Below are positions 1-9,700 of a DNA stretch of 64,000 bases, in pieces (positions within the stretch are counted from its first letter, which is position 1; each line of letters begins with the position of its first letter). Below the pieces are notes generated by a model, which saw only the letters and a list, made by a program, of their open reading frames with translations, ran no database searches and had not been told where the DNA came from. This stretch comes from JALORV01 sp963766365 (GTDB lineage: Bacteria; Pseudomonadota; Gammaproteobacteria; Burkholderiales; Burkholderiaceae_F), in contig CAVXZK010000002.1 of NCBI GenBank assembly GCA_963766365.1, positions 107,159 through 171,158 on the forward strand. The letters are read 5' to 3'. The position numbers were made by a program, and so were the translations under genes.

Positions 1-458
1 AACCCGGTGCTGTACGACGGTTGGTCGATGAACGAGTAGGTCCCGGCGAACGTCAGGATGTTGGTCTTGACATCGAGGCTGAGATTCACCGTCACGCCCG
101 CCGCAAGCGTCTGGCCGTGGATCACGAAGTCGCGCGTACCGGCCTTGGTCGCGCCGAGGTCCGCATAGACCCAGTCGACGAGGCCACCCCAGCGACCGTG
201 TTGAACTTCGAAATTGCCCATGAAGACCATCTTGAGGTTCTCGAGGACACTCTTCGCGTTGACATTGATCGACGGACCGCCCGCACCGCTCGGGAACTCG
301 GTCGCGCCGCTGAGGCCGGGAAACCAGCCATAGACGGTGGCCCCGAAGCTCGTTTCGTCCGCGGGCGCTTGCGCCTGGGCCGTGGCCGGCGTGCCGGCGG
401 CCAGAGCAAGTACGAGGGCTGCGGTCCCGGCGCGCAGCGAGCCTGAACGATCGATCAT
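1..458 (-). CDS. outer-membrane-type protein, N-terminal part (runs off window)
   Basis: The reading frame starts at ATG 458, six bases after an AGGAGG Shine-Dalgarno (465-470), and stays open to the window edge, so about 152 residues are visible and the C-terminus is missing. Residues 1 to about 27 form a Sec signal peptide (basic start, Ala/Leu-rich core, cleavage near ATAQA). The mature part alternates hydrophobic and polar residues with Gly/Tyr/Trp-rich strands (TVYGWFPGLSG, GRWGGLVDWVYADLG, LTFAGTYSFID), the pattern of an outer-membrane beta-barrel. It is probably a porin-like or general outer-membrane protein. I do not recognise the exact family and see no substrate clue. The opposite strand offers longer frames here, but without signal peptide or ribosome site. 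Confidence 0.65.
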   Translation of the reverse strand, partial: MIDRSGSLRAGTAALVLALAAGTPATAQAQAPADETSFGATVYGWFPGLSGATEFPSGAGGPSINVNAKSVLENLKMVFMGNFEVQHGRWGGLVDWVYADLGATKAGTRDFVIHGQTLAAGVTVNLSLDVKTNILTFAGTYSFIDQPSYSTG

Positions 459-558
459 TGCCTGCCTCCTGTTCATTCGGCCACGCGGGCCCGCTGGTTG
501 TTCGTATTGATTCTACCGATGCAGGATGCCGCAGCGCATATCGGTCGGCGACTCCTGC

Positions 559-1086
559 TCAGGCCTGGGTGCCACGCGCCCTGCCGAAAAACATCGCTGT
601 CATCCTGTCAGCGCCGATGACACGGCCGAGTTCTCGCAGGACGCAGTAGTTAAGGATCAGAACCAGCAGAACGACCTGGATGCCCCAGAAGTGCGGCCAA
701 ACGATGTCGGCCAGCAGTTTCTCATTGGCGGCCGCGAAGCCCCCCGCCTGCTTCCAGTAGTCGACCAGCCGCTCCAGATAGTGAATGAAGGTCGCGACAA
801 GGAAGTAGATCGTCGTCTTCCATGCGACGTTGTAGGCAAGAGGCTTATCCGGAAACCGGTTGATCGCCGGAAACAGGTCAGCCAACAGAACGGCTTTGCC
901 GAGTATCAGGGACCCCATCGCGATCTGAGCCGAAGAGGCGACCGCCAGTCCCGTGCCCTGCACCATCAGTGACCGAACCAGCCCGACGATATGCAGCGCG
1001 ACGAAGAAGAACGCCGTGGGCGGAAGCAATGCCAGCAACTCCTCCTTTAGCTTTTCGGAAAATTTCCTCACCTTGGCTCCGTTCAT
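559..1086 (-). CDS. small integral membrane protein, unknown function
   Basis: This frame encodes about 175 residues from ATG 1086. The same frame stays open to 1452 upstream, but that extension is Arg/Ser-rich, looks non-coding and has no good start. The protein opens with a short charged stretch (VRKFSEKLKEEL) and then shows about four hydrophobic segments (around LLPPTAFFFVALHIVGLV, the MGSLILGKAVLLADLF stretch, AWKTTIYFLVATFIHYL and FWGIQVVLLVLILNYCVL), ending in a basic tail. Length and layout fit a small inner-membrane protein. I do not recognise a named domain. It lies on the opposite strand to the amino-acid exporter that follows, so it is probably a separate transcription unit. Confidence 0.6.
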   Translation of the reverse strand: MNGAKVRKFSEKLKEELLALLPPTAFFFVALHIVGLVRSLMVQGTGLAVASSAQIAMGSLILGKAVLLADLFPAINRFPDKPLAYNVAWKTTIYFLVATFIHYLERLVDYWKQAGGFAAANEKLLADIVWPHFWGIQVVLLVLILNYCVLRELGRVIGADRMTAMFFGRARGTQA

Positions 1087-1297
1087 CTCTGCATCGAGAA
1101 CCTGTTGAACAACCACGGGGCCAGTTTCATCGGCGGGCCATTCGTGTCCAGCATTTTCGGACACAATGCCTGCCGACGCCGATCTTGCACCGACCGAGCG
1201 CCCAGCACTTATGGACTGCGTGATTTGGAACTGACGGCGACGGAGACTGCGTGAATCCAGACTGCGGAGCGACTCGCCCCGGCGACGTTGCTGATCG

Positions 1298-2059
1298 ATG
1301 ACCGGGCGCTCCGTGTTCGGCATGGACCCGACGGTCGCGGCCGTCCGCCGCGAAGCCTTCATGCGCGGGGCGCGCGCGACTGCGCCGGCACTGGTCGCGA
1401 CCTCGATCTGGGGACTCGTGACCGGGGTGGCAATGATCAAGACCGGGCTCACGACGGCGCAGGCGCTGGCGATGACGCTGTTCGTCTATGCCGGCAGCGC
1501 GCAGATGGCCGCGCTGCCGCTGATCGCCGCCGATGCCCCGGTCTGGGTCGTGCTGCTGACCGCGCTGGTCGTGAACCTTCGATTCATCCTGTTCTCGGCC
1601 ACGCTGTGGCCGTACTTCGGTCGGATGCCGCTGTTTCGCCGCTTGGGACTGGGTTACATCACCGCAGACATCAGTCTGGCGATATTCATGGCCCGCTACG
1701 GCAACGCACCTGTCGATCAGCGCGGCAACACCGAGCAGGTCTGGTATCTGCTCGGCTCCTCCGGCGCCACCTGGCTGTCCTGGCAGCCGGCTTCGATCCT
1801 CGGCATCCTGCTCGCCGGCCTGATTCCGGGTCATTGGGGCCTGGAATTCGCGGCAATCCTGGCGCTGATTGCGATCACGGTGCCGATGTTCCAGGGCCGG
1901 CCGGCCGTGGCCGGCTGCGTGACGGCGGGTGCGGTGGCCGTGCTGGCCGCGGCGATGCCACTGAAACTTGGGTTGCTGCTCGCGGTTCTCGCCGGCATGG
2001 CGGTCGCGATGGCGGCCGATGCGTTGGTCGAACGCAGCACCGGAGGAACCGCGACATGA
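1298..2059 (+). CDS. azlC: AzlC-family branched-chain amino acid exporter, large subunit
   Basis: The product (253 aa) is the large subunit of an AzlCD-type inner-membrane exporter, a family that exports branched-chain amino acids or their analogues. The typical AzlC start region is present: an N-terminal GARATAPALVATSIWGLVTGVAM segment, then the conserved SAQMAALPLIAADAP and LVVNLRFILFSATLWP stretches, followed by several more hydrophobic segments. Family length is usually 230-250 aa. An alternative ATG at 1322 would shorten it by eight residues and cannot be excluded because no strong Shine-Dalgarno precedes either. The stop overlaps the azlD start in an ATGA junction, indicating translational coupling. 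Substrate specificity is inferred from the family only. Confidence 0.85.
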   Translation: MTGRSVFGMDPTVAAVRREAFMRGARATAPALVATSIWGLVTGVAMIKTGLTTAQALAMTLFVYAGSAQMAALPLIAADAPVWVVLLTALVVNLRFILFSATLWPYFGRMPLFRRLGLGYITADISLAIFMARYGNAPVDQRGNTEQVWYLLGSSGATWLSWQPASILGILLAGLIPGHWGLEFAAILALIAITVPMFQGRPAVAGCVTAGAVAVLAAAMPLKLGLLLAVLAGMAVAMAADALVERSTGGTAT

Positions 2060-2379
2060 TGTCCGGCAGCGAGGTCTGGCTGACGATCATCGGTCTGACC
2101 GCCGTGACGGTCGTCACGCGCAATACGTTCCTGGTCCTCGGCCATCGCGTCACGCTGCCCGAGCGAGTGCAGCACGCGCTCCGTTATGCGCCGGCCTGCG
2201 CGCTGGTGGCGCTGATCGTTCCCGAAGTGGTGCTGCAATCCGGCACATTGAGCGTTGGCCTTGGCAACCCGAAGCTGGTTGCCAGTGTCGTGGCGGTGGC
2301 GACCCTGCTGCTTACGCGGCGCGCCGTGGCGGCGATCGGGCTCGGCATGCTGGGCTTCACGTTGGTCCGGTTGCTGTAA
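2056..2379 (+). CDS. azlD: AzlD-family branched-chain amino acid exporter, small subunit
   Basis: This 107-aa protein is the small partner of AzlC. It has the usual AzlD size and four hydrophobic segments, with the family's early TRNTFLVLGHRVTLPERVQHALRY-type motif (an Arg/Phe-rich turn followed by the LRYAP segment) near residues 20-50. Its ATG sits inside the azlC stop codon region (ATGA overlap at 2056-2059), with a second ATG immediately after at 2059. The pair is very likely co-transcribed and co-translated. The next gene downstream is on the opposite strand, so the operon has two genes. Confidence 0.85.
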   Translation: MMSGSEVWLTIIGLTAVTVVTRNTFLVLGHRVTLPERVQHALRYAPACALVALIVPEVVLQSGTLSVGLGNPKLVASVVAVATLLLTRRAVAAIGLGMLGFTLVRLL

Positions 2380-2395
2380 GTTGCCGCCCGCAGGG

Positions 2396-3580
2396 TCAGC
2401 GCTTCTGCCCGGCTTGCACCGCCGGGAGCACCCAAACGGCCAGCACTGCCGTGGCCGCGGCGACCAGGGACGCGGCCGCAAGAAACGCGGTGGCGGCATT
2501 GGTCGAGTTCCAGATCCAGCCGAACACTACCGAAGCCGGCAGCAGCAGCAGGCCCTTGGTCAGGTAATACCAGCCGTAGGCACCGCCAAGCGACTCGGGC
2601 GCCACCAGATCGGCAATCAGTGCCCGCTCCGCCCCTTCGGTCGCCGCCATGTACAGACCCATCAGCACGGCCACGCCCCACAGCAGCGCCGGCGCCCCGA
2701 TCAACGCCAGCGCGACGAAGAGCAGTGCGTGCATCGCCCAGCCGGATACGAGCAGCGGCACGCGGCCCACGCGATCCGACAACGCCGACAGCGGCACCGC
2801 CAGCAAGGTCGATGTCCCCGCCACCGCGGCCCACAGCAAAGCGACCTGCGTCGGCCGCATACCGATTTCCGTTGCCCGCAGCAGGATGAACGCGTTGGAT
2901 GCCTGCCCCAGCGTGAACAGCGCCAGCGCGATCAGCACGCGCCGGAATGCCGGCGGCAGCGTGCTCCAGGTCCAGTCGGGCCGGCTCGCCTCGGGCAACT
3001 CGAGCGCGGCCGGCTCGCGGATCGCCAGCGTCAGAGCGACCGTCAACGCGCCGGGCACTGCTGCCCACAGCAGGATGTCGCGGATCGGCACCTGCCACGC
3101 CAGCAATGCGGCTGCCAGCAGCGGGCCGATCACGGCACCGGCGTTATCGAATGCGCGATGCACGCCGAACGCGAAGCCGCGCTGCGCCGTCGGCACCGCA
3201 TGCGCCAGCAGGGCGTCGCGCGGCGACGATCGCAGCCCCTTGCCGAGGCGGTCCAGCACACGCAGCAGCAGCATCACTGGCCACGCGCTCACGAAAGCAA
3301 TCGCGGGCCGCGCGATCGCCGCCAGGCCGTAGCCGACGACGACAAAGCCCTTGGCGCGCCGCACCCGGTCATACCAGACGCCGGATACGAGTTTCAGCAG
3401 CGCTGCAGTCGCTTCAGCGGCGCCTTCGATGACACCAAGCGCCCGCGGTCCCGCCGACAGCACGGTCGCCAGGTAAAGCGGGATCAACGGATAGACGAGT
3501 TCGGAGGCCGCATCGTTCAACAGGCTGATCGCGCCGAGCAGCCAGACGGTCGAGGGCAGCGACCTCAGCGCGCTGCGCAC
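2396..3580 (-). CDS. MFS transporter
   Basis: A 394-aa major facilitator superfamily permease with about twelve hydrophobic segments. The MFS loop 2-3 signature appears as SGVWYDRVRRAKG near residues 65-80, and LDRLGKGLRSSPRDALLA lies in the loop after TM4. The start is GTG 3580; the glnE stop is only two bases upstream on the same strand, so this gene is probably translated by readthrough of the glnE transcript. The second half repeats the signature weakly (LSALSDRVGRVPLL). Close relatives are drug or metabolite exporters, but nothing in the sequence fixes the substrate. The convergent azlD gene ends 16 bases from its stop. Confidence 0.8.
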   Translation of the reverse strand: MRSALRSLPSTVWLLGAISLLNDAASELVYPLIPLYLATVLSAGPRALGVIEGAAEATAALLKLVSGVWYDRVRRAKGFVVVGYGLAAIARPAIAFVSAWPVMLLLRVLDRLGKGLRSSPRDALLAHAVPTAQRGFAFGVHRAFDNAGAVIGPLLAAALLAWQVPIRDILLWAAVPGALTVALTLAIREPAALELPEASRPDWTWSTLPPAFRRVLIALALFTLGQASNAFILLRATEIGMRPTQVALLWAAVAGTSTLLAVPLSALSDRVGRVPLLVSGWAMHALLFVALALIGAPALLWGVAVLMGLYMAATEGAERALIADLVAPESLGGAYGWYYLTKGLLLLPASVVFGWIWNSTNAATAFLAAASLVAAATAVLAVWVLPAVQAGQKR

Positions 3581-3582
3581 GG

Positions 3583-6444
3583 CTATTCCGGGAACACCGC
3601 GCGCCAGAGCCGACGCACCGCCTCGGCCTCGTCCTCGACTTCCGACGCGCGCACTCTGGCGCGTTCGGCACCGTTTAGGCGCAACCGGTGCTGGATCTGC
3701 CGGAACGTGCGGTAGGCATCCGCGACCTCGCGCGCCAACGGCTCGTCGACCAGTGCCATCGCCCCCGACATTCTCAGCAGCGCGATGTTGCCGAGGTTGC
3801 GGATCAGCTCGGCGTGCGCGTGGGCGTGCGCCAGCACGAGGTACTGCACGATGAACTCGATGTCGACCATGCCGCCGCGGTCGTGCTTCAGGTCGAACAT
3901 TTCGCTGGTGTTCGGATGCCCGTCGACCATCTTCTGGCGCATCGCCAGCACTTCCTTGCGCAGCTCGGGCAGGTCACGGACGCGCGACAGGATCCAGCCG
4001 CGCTCATCCTCGAAGCGTTGTCCGAGCGCGGCGTCGCCGCAGGAGTAGCGCGCACGGGTCAGCGCCTGCGTCTCCCAGACCCAGGCGCCAAGGCCGTCTT
4101 CGTTGCGCTGGTAACGCGAGAACGCATCGAATGACGACACCATCAGGCCGGCGTTGCCGTTCGGTCGCAGCCGCAGGTCGATGTCAAAGAGGTTCCCGGA
4201 CGAGGTTTGGGTCGTGAGCCAGATGACCATGCGGCGCGCCAGCGTCGAATACACCTCGGGCGCTTCGGGGTGCGCGTCGTCGTACAGGAAGATGAGATCG
4301 AGGTCGGAGGCATATCCCAGCTCCTTGCCGCCGAGCTTGCCGTAGGAGATCACCGCGAACGCCGGCACCGCGCGATGGCGCTTCGCCACGGTCTTCCAGG
4401 CGCACTCGAGCGTCAGTGCCAGCGTCGCATCGGCCAGCGCCGAAAGATGATCGGCGAGCCGCTCGACGGTGAGCCGCTCGTCGAGGTCCGCCACCAGCAG
4501 CCGGAACACCTGCGCGTGATGTCCATCACGCAGCAGGTTCATCTGCTCCTCCTGATCACCCTCCGCTTCGGCCAGTTGCCCACGCACCCCGCTCGCCCAA
4601 GCCGCCCAGTCCGGCGTGTGATCGTTGTCGAACAGTTCGACGCGTTCGTCGAGCAGCTCGTCGAGCAGTATCGGGTGACGGACCAGGTAGTCCGTAGCCC
4701 AGCGGCTCGCCGCAAGCAGACGCATCACGCGCTCGAGTGCGAGAGGAAACTGGTGCAGCAGCGAAACGTAGGTGCTGCGTCCTGCGATCACGTCTATCAG
4801 CTGCGCGAAGCGCGCGAACAGTTCGTCCGGCCCGATGTCATGCGAGGCACCACCGCCGCGCGCCCGCTCGACCGACGCCCTGAGTCCCGAGGCCAGCAGC
4901 CCCTCGATACGCGTACGCGCCGCCTCGTTGGCGACCATGACGCGGCGTGACGTCATGACTCCGCGCAGCCGCTGCGCGGTGGCCGATGGATCGCCGTAAC
5001 CCAGCGCGCGTACATGCTCGACCAGTGCTGCGTCGACGCTGCCTCCTTCGGCCGGTCCAGACGGCACCGGCAACGGTGCGCTCCCGCGGTCCGGCTCGAG
5101 GAACACGGCGTCGAACGCACCTGCGACGAATTCGCGCACGGCGTCACACTTGGCGACAAGCGCCTCGCCGCTGCGCGCACCCATCAACGCCGCGACGCGC
5201 GCACGCGCATCGACGTCGACAGGCAGCGTGTGGGTCTGCGCATCGTCGACATACTGCAGCGCGTGCTCGAGATCACGCAGGAACTCGTAACTGACGGCCA
5301 GTCGCTCACTGGTGTCGCGAGGCAACGATCCCAGCTCGGCCAGACAGGCTAGCGTCAACAGCGTCGATCGCGAACGCAGACGCGGCTCGCGCCCGCCGCG
5401 AATCACCTGGAACGTCTGCGCGAGAAACTCGATCTCGCGAATGCCGCCGCGACCAAGCTTCACGTTGTCGCCGCGGTCATCGCGACCGGCATTGCGGCGG
5501 CTGGTCTCGGCACGGATCAATGCGTGCAGTTCGCGTAGCGACGCGATCGCGCCGTAGTCCAGGTACTTGCGGAACACGAAGGGCCGCACGATTTCCTCGA
5601 GCGACGCCCGCTGTGCAGCGAAGTGCTCGGCGCTTGCGAACACCGGCACGGAAACGACGCGGCCCTTGAGCCAGGCAAAACGCTCCCATTCGCGCCCCAG
5701 CGCAACCAGGTATTCCTCGAGCATCGCGCTCGACACCGCCAGGGGCCCGGAATCGCCGTTGGGCCGCAGCCGCATGTCGACGCGGAAGACGAAACCGTCG
5801 CCTGTCGTCTCGGACAGCGCCGCGATCACCCGACGACCAAGACGCTCGAAGAATTCGTGATTCGTCAGCACGCGCGTGGCCTCGGCATAGCGTTCGGTCG
5901 GCCGCGTGGTGCCGTCTTCGTCGTAGACGAAGACGAGATCGATGTCGGAGGAGACGTTGAGCTCGGCCCCGCCGAGTTTTCCCATGCCGACGATGAGCAG
6001 GTCCTGCGGCGTGCCGTTCGCGCTGCTCGGGACGCCGTGCACAGTGGCAAGCTCGTGCCCGTGGTGTGCAAGCGCTGCCTGCAAGCCGAGTTCCGCGAGC
6101 GCCGTCGTCGTCTGCACGACCTCGGACAGGTCGGCGACACCGGTGACGTCACGCGCGATCAGGCTCAGCATCACGCGCCTGCGCAGGCGCCGCAGCGCTG
6201 CGGCAAGCTGAGCAGCATCAGGCGTACCGGGCAACTCCGCATCGAGTGCCTGCCGCATGCGCTGGGCGGACCAGGGCGAGGCGGCCAGTGAACGCAACCG
6301 CTCGAGACGTGCATCAGCCGAACTTCCGTGCCCCGCTTCGAGGTCCAACGCTCTCTGAACGTAGCGAGACAGCGCTGGCACATCGGCCAGCGCGGCCGTC
6401 GTGCCGCGCCAGTCGGAATCCGGGCATGGGAGTGGATGGTTCAC
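3583..6444 (-). CDS. glnE: bifunctional glutamine synthetase adenylyltransferase/deadenylase
   Basis: GlnE adds and removes AMP on glutamine synthetase in response to PII. Both nucleotidyltransferase domains are visible: the N-terminal adenylyl-removing domain with GKLGGAELNVSSDIDLVF near residues 151-175, and the C-terminal adenylyltransferase domain with GKLGGKELGYASDLDLIF near 698-718. Each carries the catalytic DxD. A GTG at 6444 gives 953 residues, close to the family's usual 900-950. The frame stays open upstream to an ATG at 6633, but that extra 63-residue stretch has no GlnE similarity (the conserved start is around ALSRYVQRAL). The start is therefore uncertain by several codons. It precedes the MFS gene, and yhdP is divergent. 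Confidence 0.92.
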   Translation of the reverse strand: MNHPLPCPDSDWRGTTAALADVPALSRYVQRALDLEAGHGSSADARLERLRSLAASPWSAQRMRQALDAELPGTPDAAQLAAALRRLRRRVMLSLIARDVTGVADLSEVVQTTTALAELGLQAALAHHGHELATVHGVPSSANGTPQDLLIVGMGKLGGAELNVSSDIDLVFVYDEDGTTRPTERYAEATRVLTNHEFFERLGRRVIAALSETTGDGFVFRVDMRLRPNGDSGPLAVSSAMLEEYLVALGREWERFAWLKGRVVSVPVFASAEHFAAQRASLEEIVRPFVFRKYLDYGAIASLRELHALIRAETSRRNAGRDDRGDNVKLGRGGIREIEFLAQTFQVIRGGREPRLRSRSTLLTLACLAELGSLPRDTSERLAVSYEFLRDLEHALQYVDDAQTHTLPVDVDARARVAALMGARSGEALVAKCDAVREFVAGAFDAVFLEPDRGSAPLPVPSGPAEGGSVDAALVEHVRALGYGDPSATAQRLRGVMTSRRVMVANEAARTRIEGLLASGLRASVERARGGGASHDIGPDELFARFAQLIDVIAGRSTYVSLLHQFPLALERVMRLLAASRWATDYLVRHPILLDELLDERVELFDNDHTPDWAAWASGVRGQLAEAEGDQEEQMNLLRDGHHAQVFRLLVADLDERLTVERLADHLSALADATLALTLECAWKTVAKRHRAVPAFAVISYGKLGGKELGYASDLDLIFLYDDAHPEAPEVYSTLARRMVIWLTTQTSSGNLFDIDLRLRPNGNAGLMVSSFDAFSRYQRNEDGLGAWVWETQALTRARYSCGDAALGQRFEDERGWILSRVRDLPELRKEVLAMRQKMVDGHPNTSEMFDLKHDRGGMVDIEFIVQYLVLAHAHAHAELIRNLGNIALLRMSGAMALVDEPLAREVADAYRTFRQIQHRLRLNGAERARVRASEVEDEAEAVRRLWRAVFPE

Positions 6445-6710
6445 GGCCTGAAGCGCACGCGCGGGATGAGCAAGTCCGGGAGACCTGGAAAGGCGTGTTT
6501 GCGGCCCGTTTTCAGAGTGGGCCGTGAGGCTGAGAATGAGAGGTCTGTGATAGAGTGAAGTGAGCTCGCGCCATAGGGCGTGATTGCGATTGATTGTAGT
6601 TTCATCGGGGACCCACCGCTTCGTGATCTGCACGCGCCCGCCGCGGCGATCACGCCGCTCCGCTGGAACGGCCCGGCCAATCTGCCGTCCAACCCCTCAC
6701 TGCCCCCGCA

Positions 6711-9700
6711 ATGACCCCTCCCTCTGAACGCCCCCCGACGCTGGCGCGCGAACTCAGTGCGCGCGCGATGGCGATCGAGCATGCGCTGGAGGATGTGGCC
6801 GGTCAGCGGTTCGAGGACCGCCTACATGCCGCCGAGGAGTCGATCGCCCGGCGCTACGGCGCAGGCGCGCTGCGCGTCCTGCAGTTGACGCTGCGCGCGC
6901 TGGGCTGGGGGTTGGTCGCGTGCTTCTTCGCGTTCGGAATGCTGCTGCTGGCCCTGCGCTACTGGCTGCTCCCGGACATCAATGCGATGCGTCCGCGCAT
7001 CGAGAGCATCGCATCGGCCGCGCTCAAGGCCCCGGTCACGATCGGCCGTGTCGACGCAAGCTGGCAGGGATTGAATCTGGCGCTGGCACTGAACGACGTT
7101 CGCATCACCGGCAAGCGCGGCGGCGCGGTACTGGCGCTTCCGCGCATCGAGGGCACGCTGTCGTGGTTTAGCCTGCCGGCGCTGGAACCCCGGTTCGCAC
7201 GCTTGCGCATTCGTGCTCCGGAACTCGAGATCGCACTGCTGCCTGACGGCGTCATCTCCGTCGCCGGCATCGTCATCGATCCGAAGGACAGTGGCGGCGA
7301 CAACGCCGTTGTCGACTGGCTGCTCGAGCAGAACCAGCTCCTGATCCGCGATGCCCGTGTAACGCTGCGCGACGAGCGTGCCACTCCGATGCGCGAGATC
7401 CTGTTTTCCGACGCCGACATCCGGCTCGAGTCCGGGCTGGGCGGTACCCAGTTCGGCATCCGCCTGGCGCCACCTCCGGCGTACGCGGCGCCGGTTGACC
7501 TGCGCGGCGATTTCCGTATTCCACCGTTCGGCAGCAAGTCCGACTTTGCCAAGTGGAAGGGTCAGTTGTTCGCACAGGTCGACTACATCGACCTTGACTG
7601 GCTGAACCAGTGGCTGCACGCACCCATCGACGTCCGGCGCGCCAATGGCGCCCTGCGCGCCTGGTTGCGCATCGACTCCAGCGACCTCGTCGGCAGCACC
7701 ACCGACCTGGCATTGAAGGACGTCGATGCGAGGCTCGGGACGGATCTCCAGCCGTTGCAGTTGAGTTCGTTCCAGGGCCGGGTCACGCAGATGCGCTGGG
7801 GCAGCGACGGCAGCGGTGGCCAGCAGGTCAGCCTGGCGGGTGTCACTTTCATCCTGGCCAACGGCGCGCAGTTTCCGCCCTTGGATCTCAATTTCCGGTC
7901 GACGACGGCGAGCAGTGGGCGCCCCGAGCAGTACGAGATCGATGGCTCGCGCATCGACCTGACAAGTCTGGCCGGAATCGCGACACATGTGCCGCTCGGC
8001 AAGTCCCTGCGCGAAGCGATCGAGCGCTATGCGCCGGCAGGACAGCTGATGGACGTCTCTCTGCGGTGGGAAGGGCCCGAGCCTGAATGGCGCACGATGA
8101 CGGCCAGGGCCCGATTCGAACGGCTGTCAATCGCCGCGCAGCCGGCGAGGGACACTGGCGGCGTGGGGACACCTGGATTCGAACGCCTGACCGGCAGCCT
8201 GCACCTCGAACGGGGCGCCGGTTCGTTGAAACTTGCCTCGCGCGATGCGGTACTGGTCTTCCCGGGCGTTTTCCAGGAACCGCGCATTCCGCTCGACCAG
8301 TTTCAGACCGACCTCAAGTGGAAATCCGGCGACCGGCTCGAAGCCCGCATCGACACGCTGCAGATCGCCAATGCGGACATCGAGCTGTCTGCCAGTGGGA
8401 CCTGGCGCGCGCCCGAGGGCGCTGGCAGCGGTGTCGCGGATCTCACCGGACGGATCTCGCGACTGCAGGCCAATCGTGCCCACCGCTACGTGCCGTTGCT
8501 CGCCGGTGAGGGCACGCTGTGGTGGCTGCAGCATGCCGTCCTGGAAGGGCGCGTCGAGGACGCCGCGTTCAGGCTGCGCGGCGACCTCGCCAGGTTCCCG
8601 TTCCCGATCGCGGCCGACGGCGAGTTTCGCGTCGCAGCCCAACTGCGCGACGGGGTGCTCGACGTGTCGCCCCAGGTCGGTCCCGACGGCGTACGGGCGG
8701 AAACGCCGGTCTGGCCGCTGATACGCGGCATCGATGCCGACCTGCTGTTCGAGCGCCAGGGCATGACGATTCGCGGCCGGCGCGGCACGATCAACGGGGC
8801 GCGCATCGCCGAGGCGACAGCACGGATTCCCGACCTCGGCCACGACGCGACACTGAATCTCAATGGACAGGTGACCGGCGCGCTGGGCGACATGCTGGGG
8901 TATGTGAACGCAAGCCCGGTGGCGGGCTGGATCGGAAACATCACGCGGGGCGCCGAGGCGCAAGGTAATGCGCGCGTCGACCTCAAGCTCGACCTTCCAC
9001 TTCTGCACGCGGCCGACACACGAGTGAGCGGCACCTTGCTGCTGCAGAACAACGACCTGACGTTCGTCGACGTGCCGCCGTTTTCTCGCGCCACCGGAGC
9101 CTTCACCTTCAACGAGCGCGGCGTCCGCTTCAGTAATTTGACTGCCGGCTACCTCGGCGGGCAGACCCGCCTCGATGCGACTACGCAGGCCGATGGCACC
9201 ATCGTCGTCAGCGCCGCCGGTAACGCCACTCCACCGGGCCTGAAGCGGGCACTCGACATTGACATCGTGCAGCGCGTGCTCGACCGGGCGCAGGGCAGTG
9301 CCCGCTACACCGCGAGCCTGACGACGCAGCCAGGCGGCATGGTGCTGGTGGCCGAAAGCGACCTCACCGGACTGGCCATCGACGGCATCGCACCGATCCG
9401 CAAGGGGGCCGCCGACGCGATGCCATTCCGGCTCGAGCGCTCGCGCCGCTCCGGCGAGGAAATGCTGCGTGTGACGGCAGGTCGATCCCTCGCAATCCAC
9501 ATGGAACACCGTCGCGAGCGCGGGACGAATCGTCTCGTGCGCGGGATCGTTGCGGTCAACGAGCCCGCCAACCTCCCCGAAGACGGGATGCTGGTCATGG
9601 TCAATGTGCCGCGCTTGGATGTTGAAGCGTGGTCGGCATGGCTGGGCATCGACCTCGAAAGCGGCGCGACGCGTCCGGCCGCGAACGGGGACAACGGCTT

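Noticed and set aside
4154..6152. Short plus-strand frames inside glnE
   Set aside because: They are complementary shadows of the long glnE frame with Arg-rich translations.
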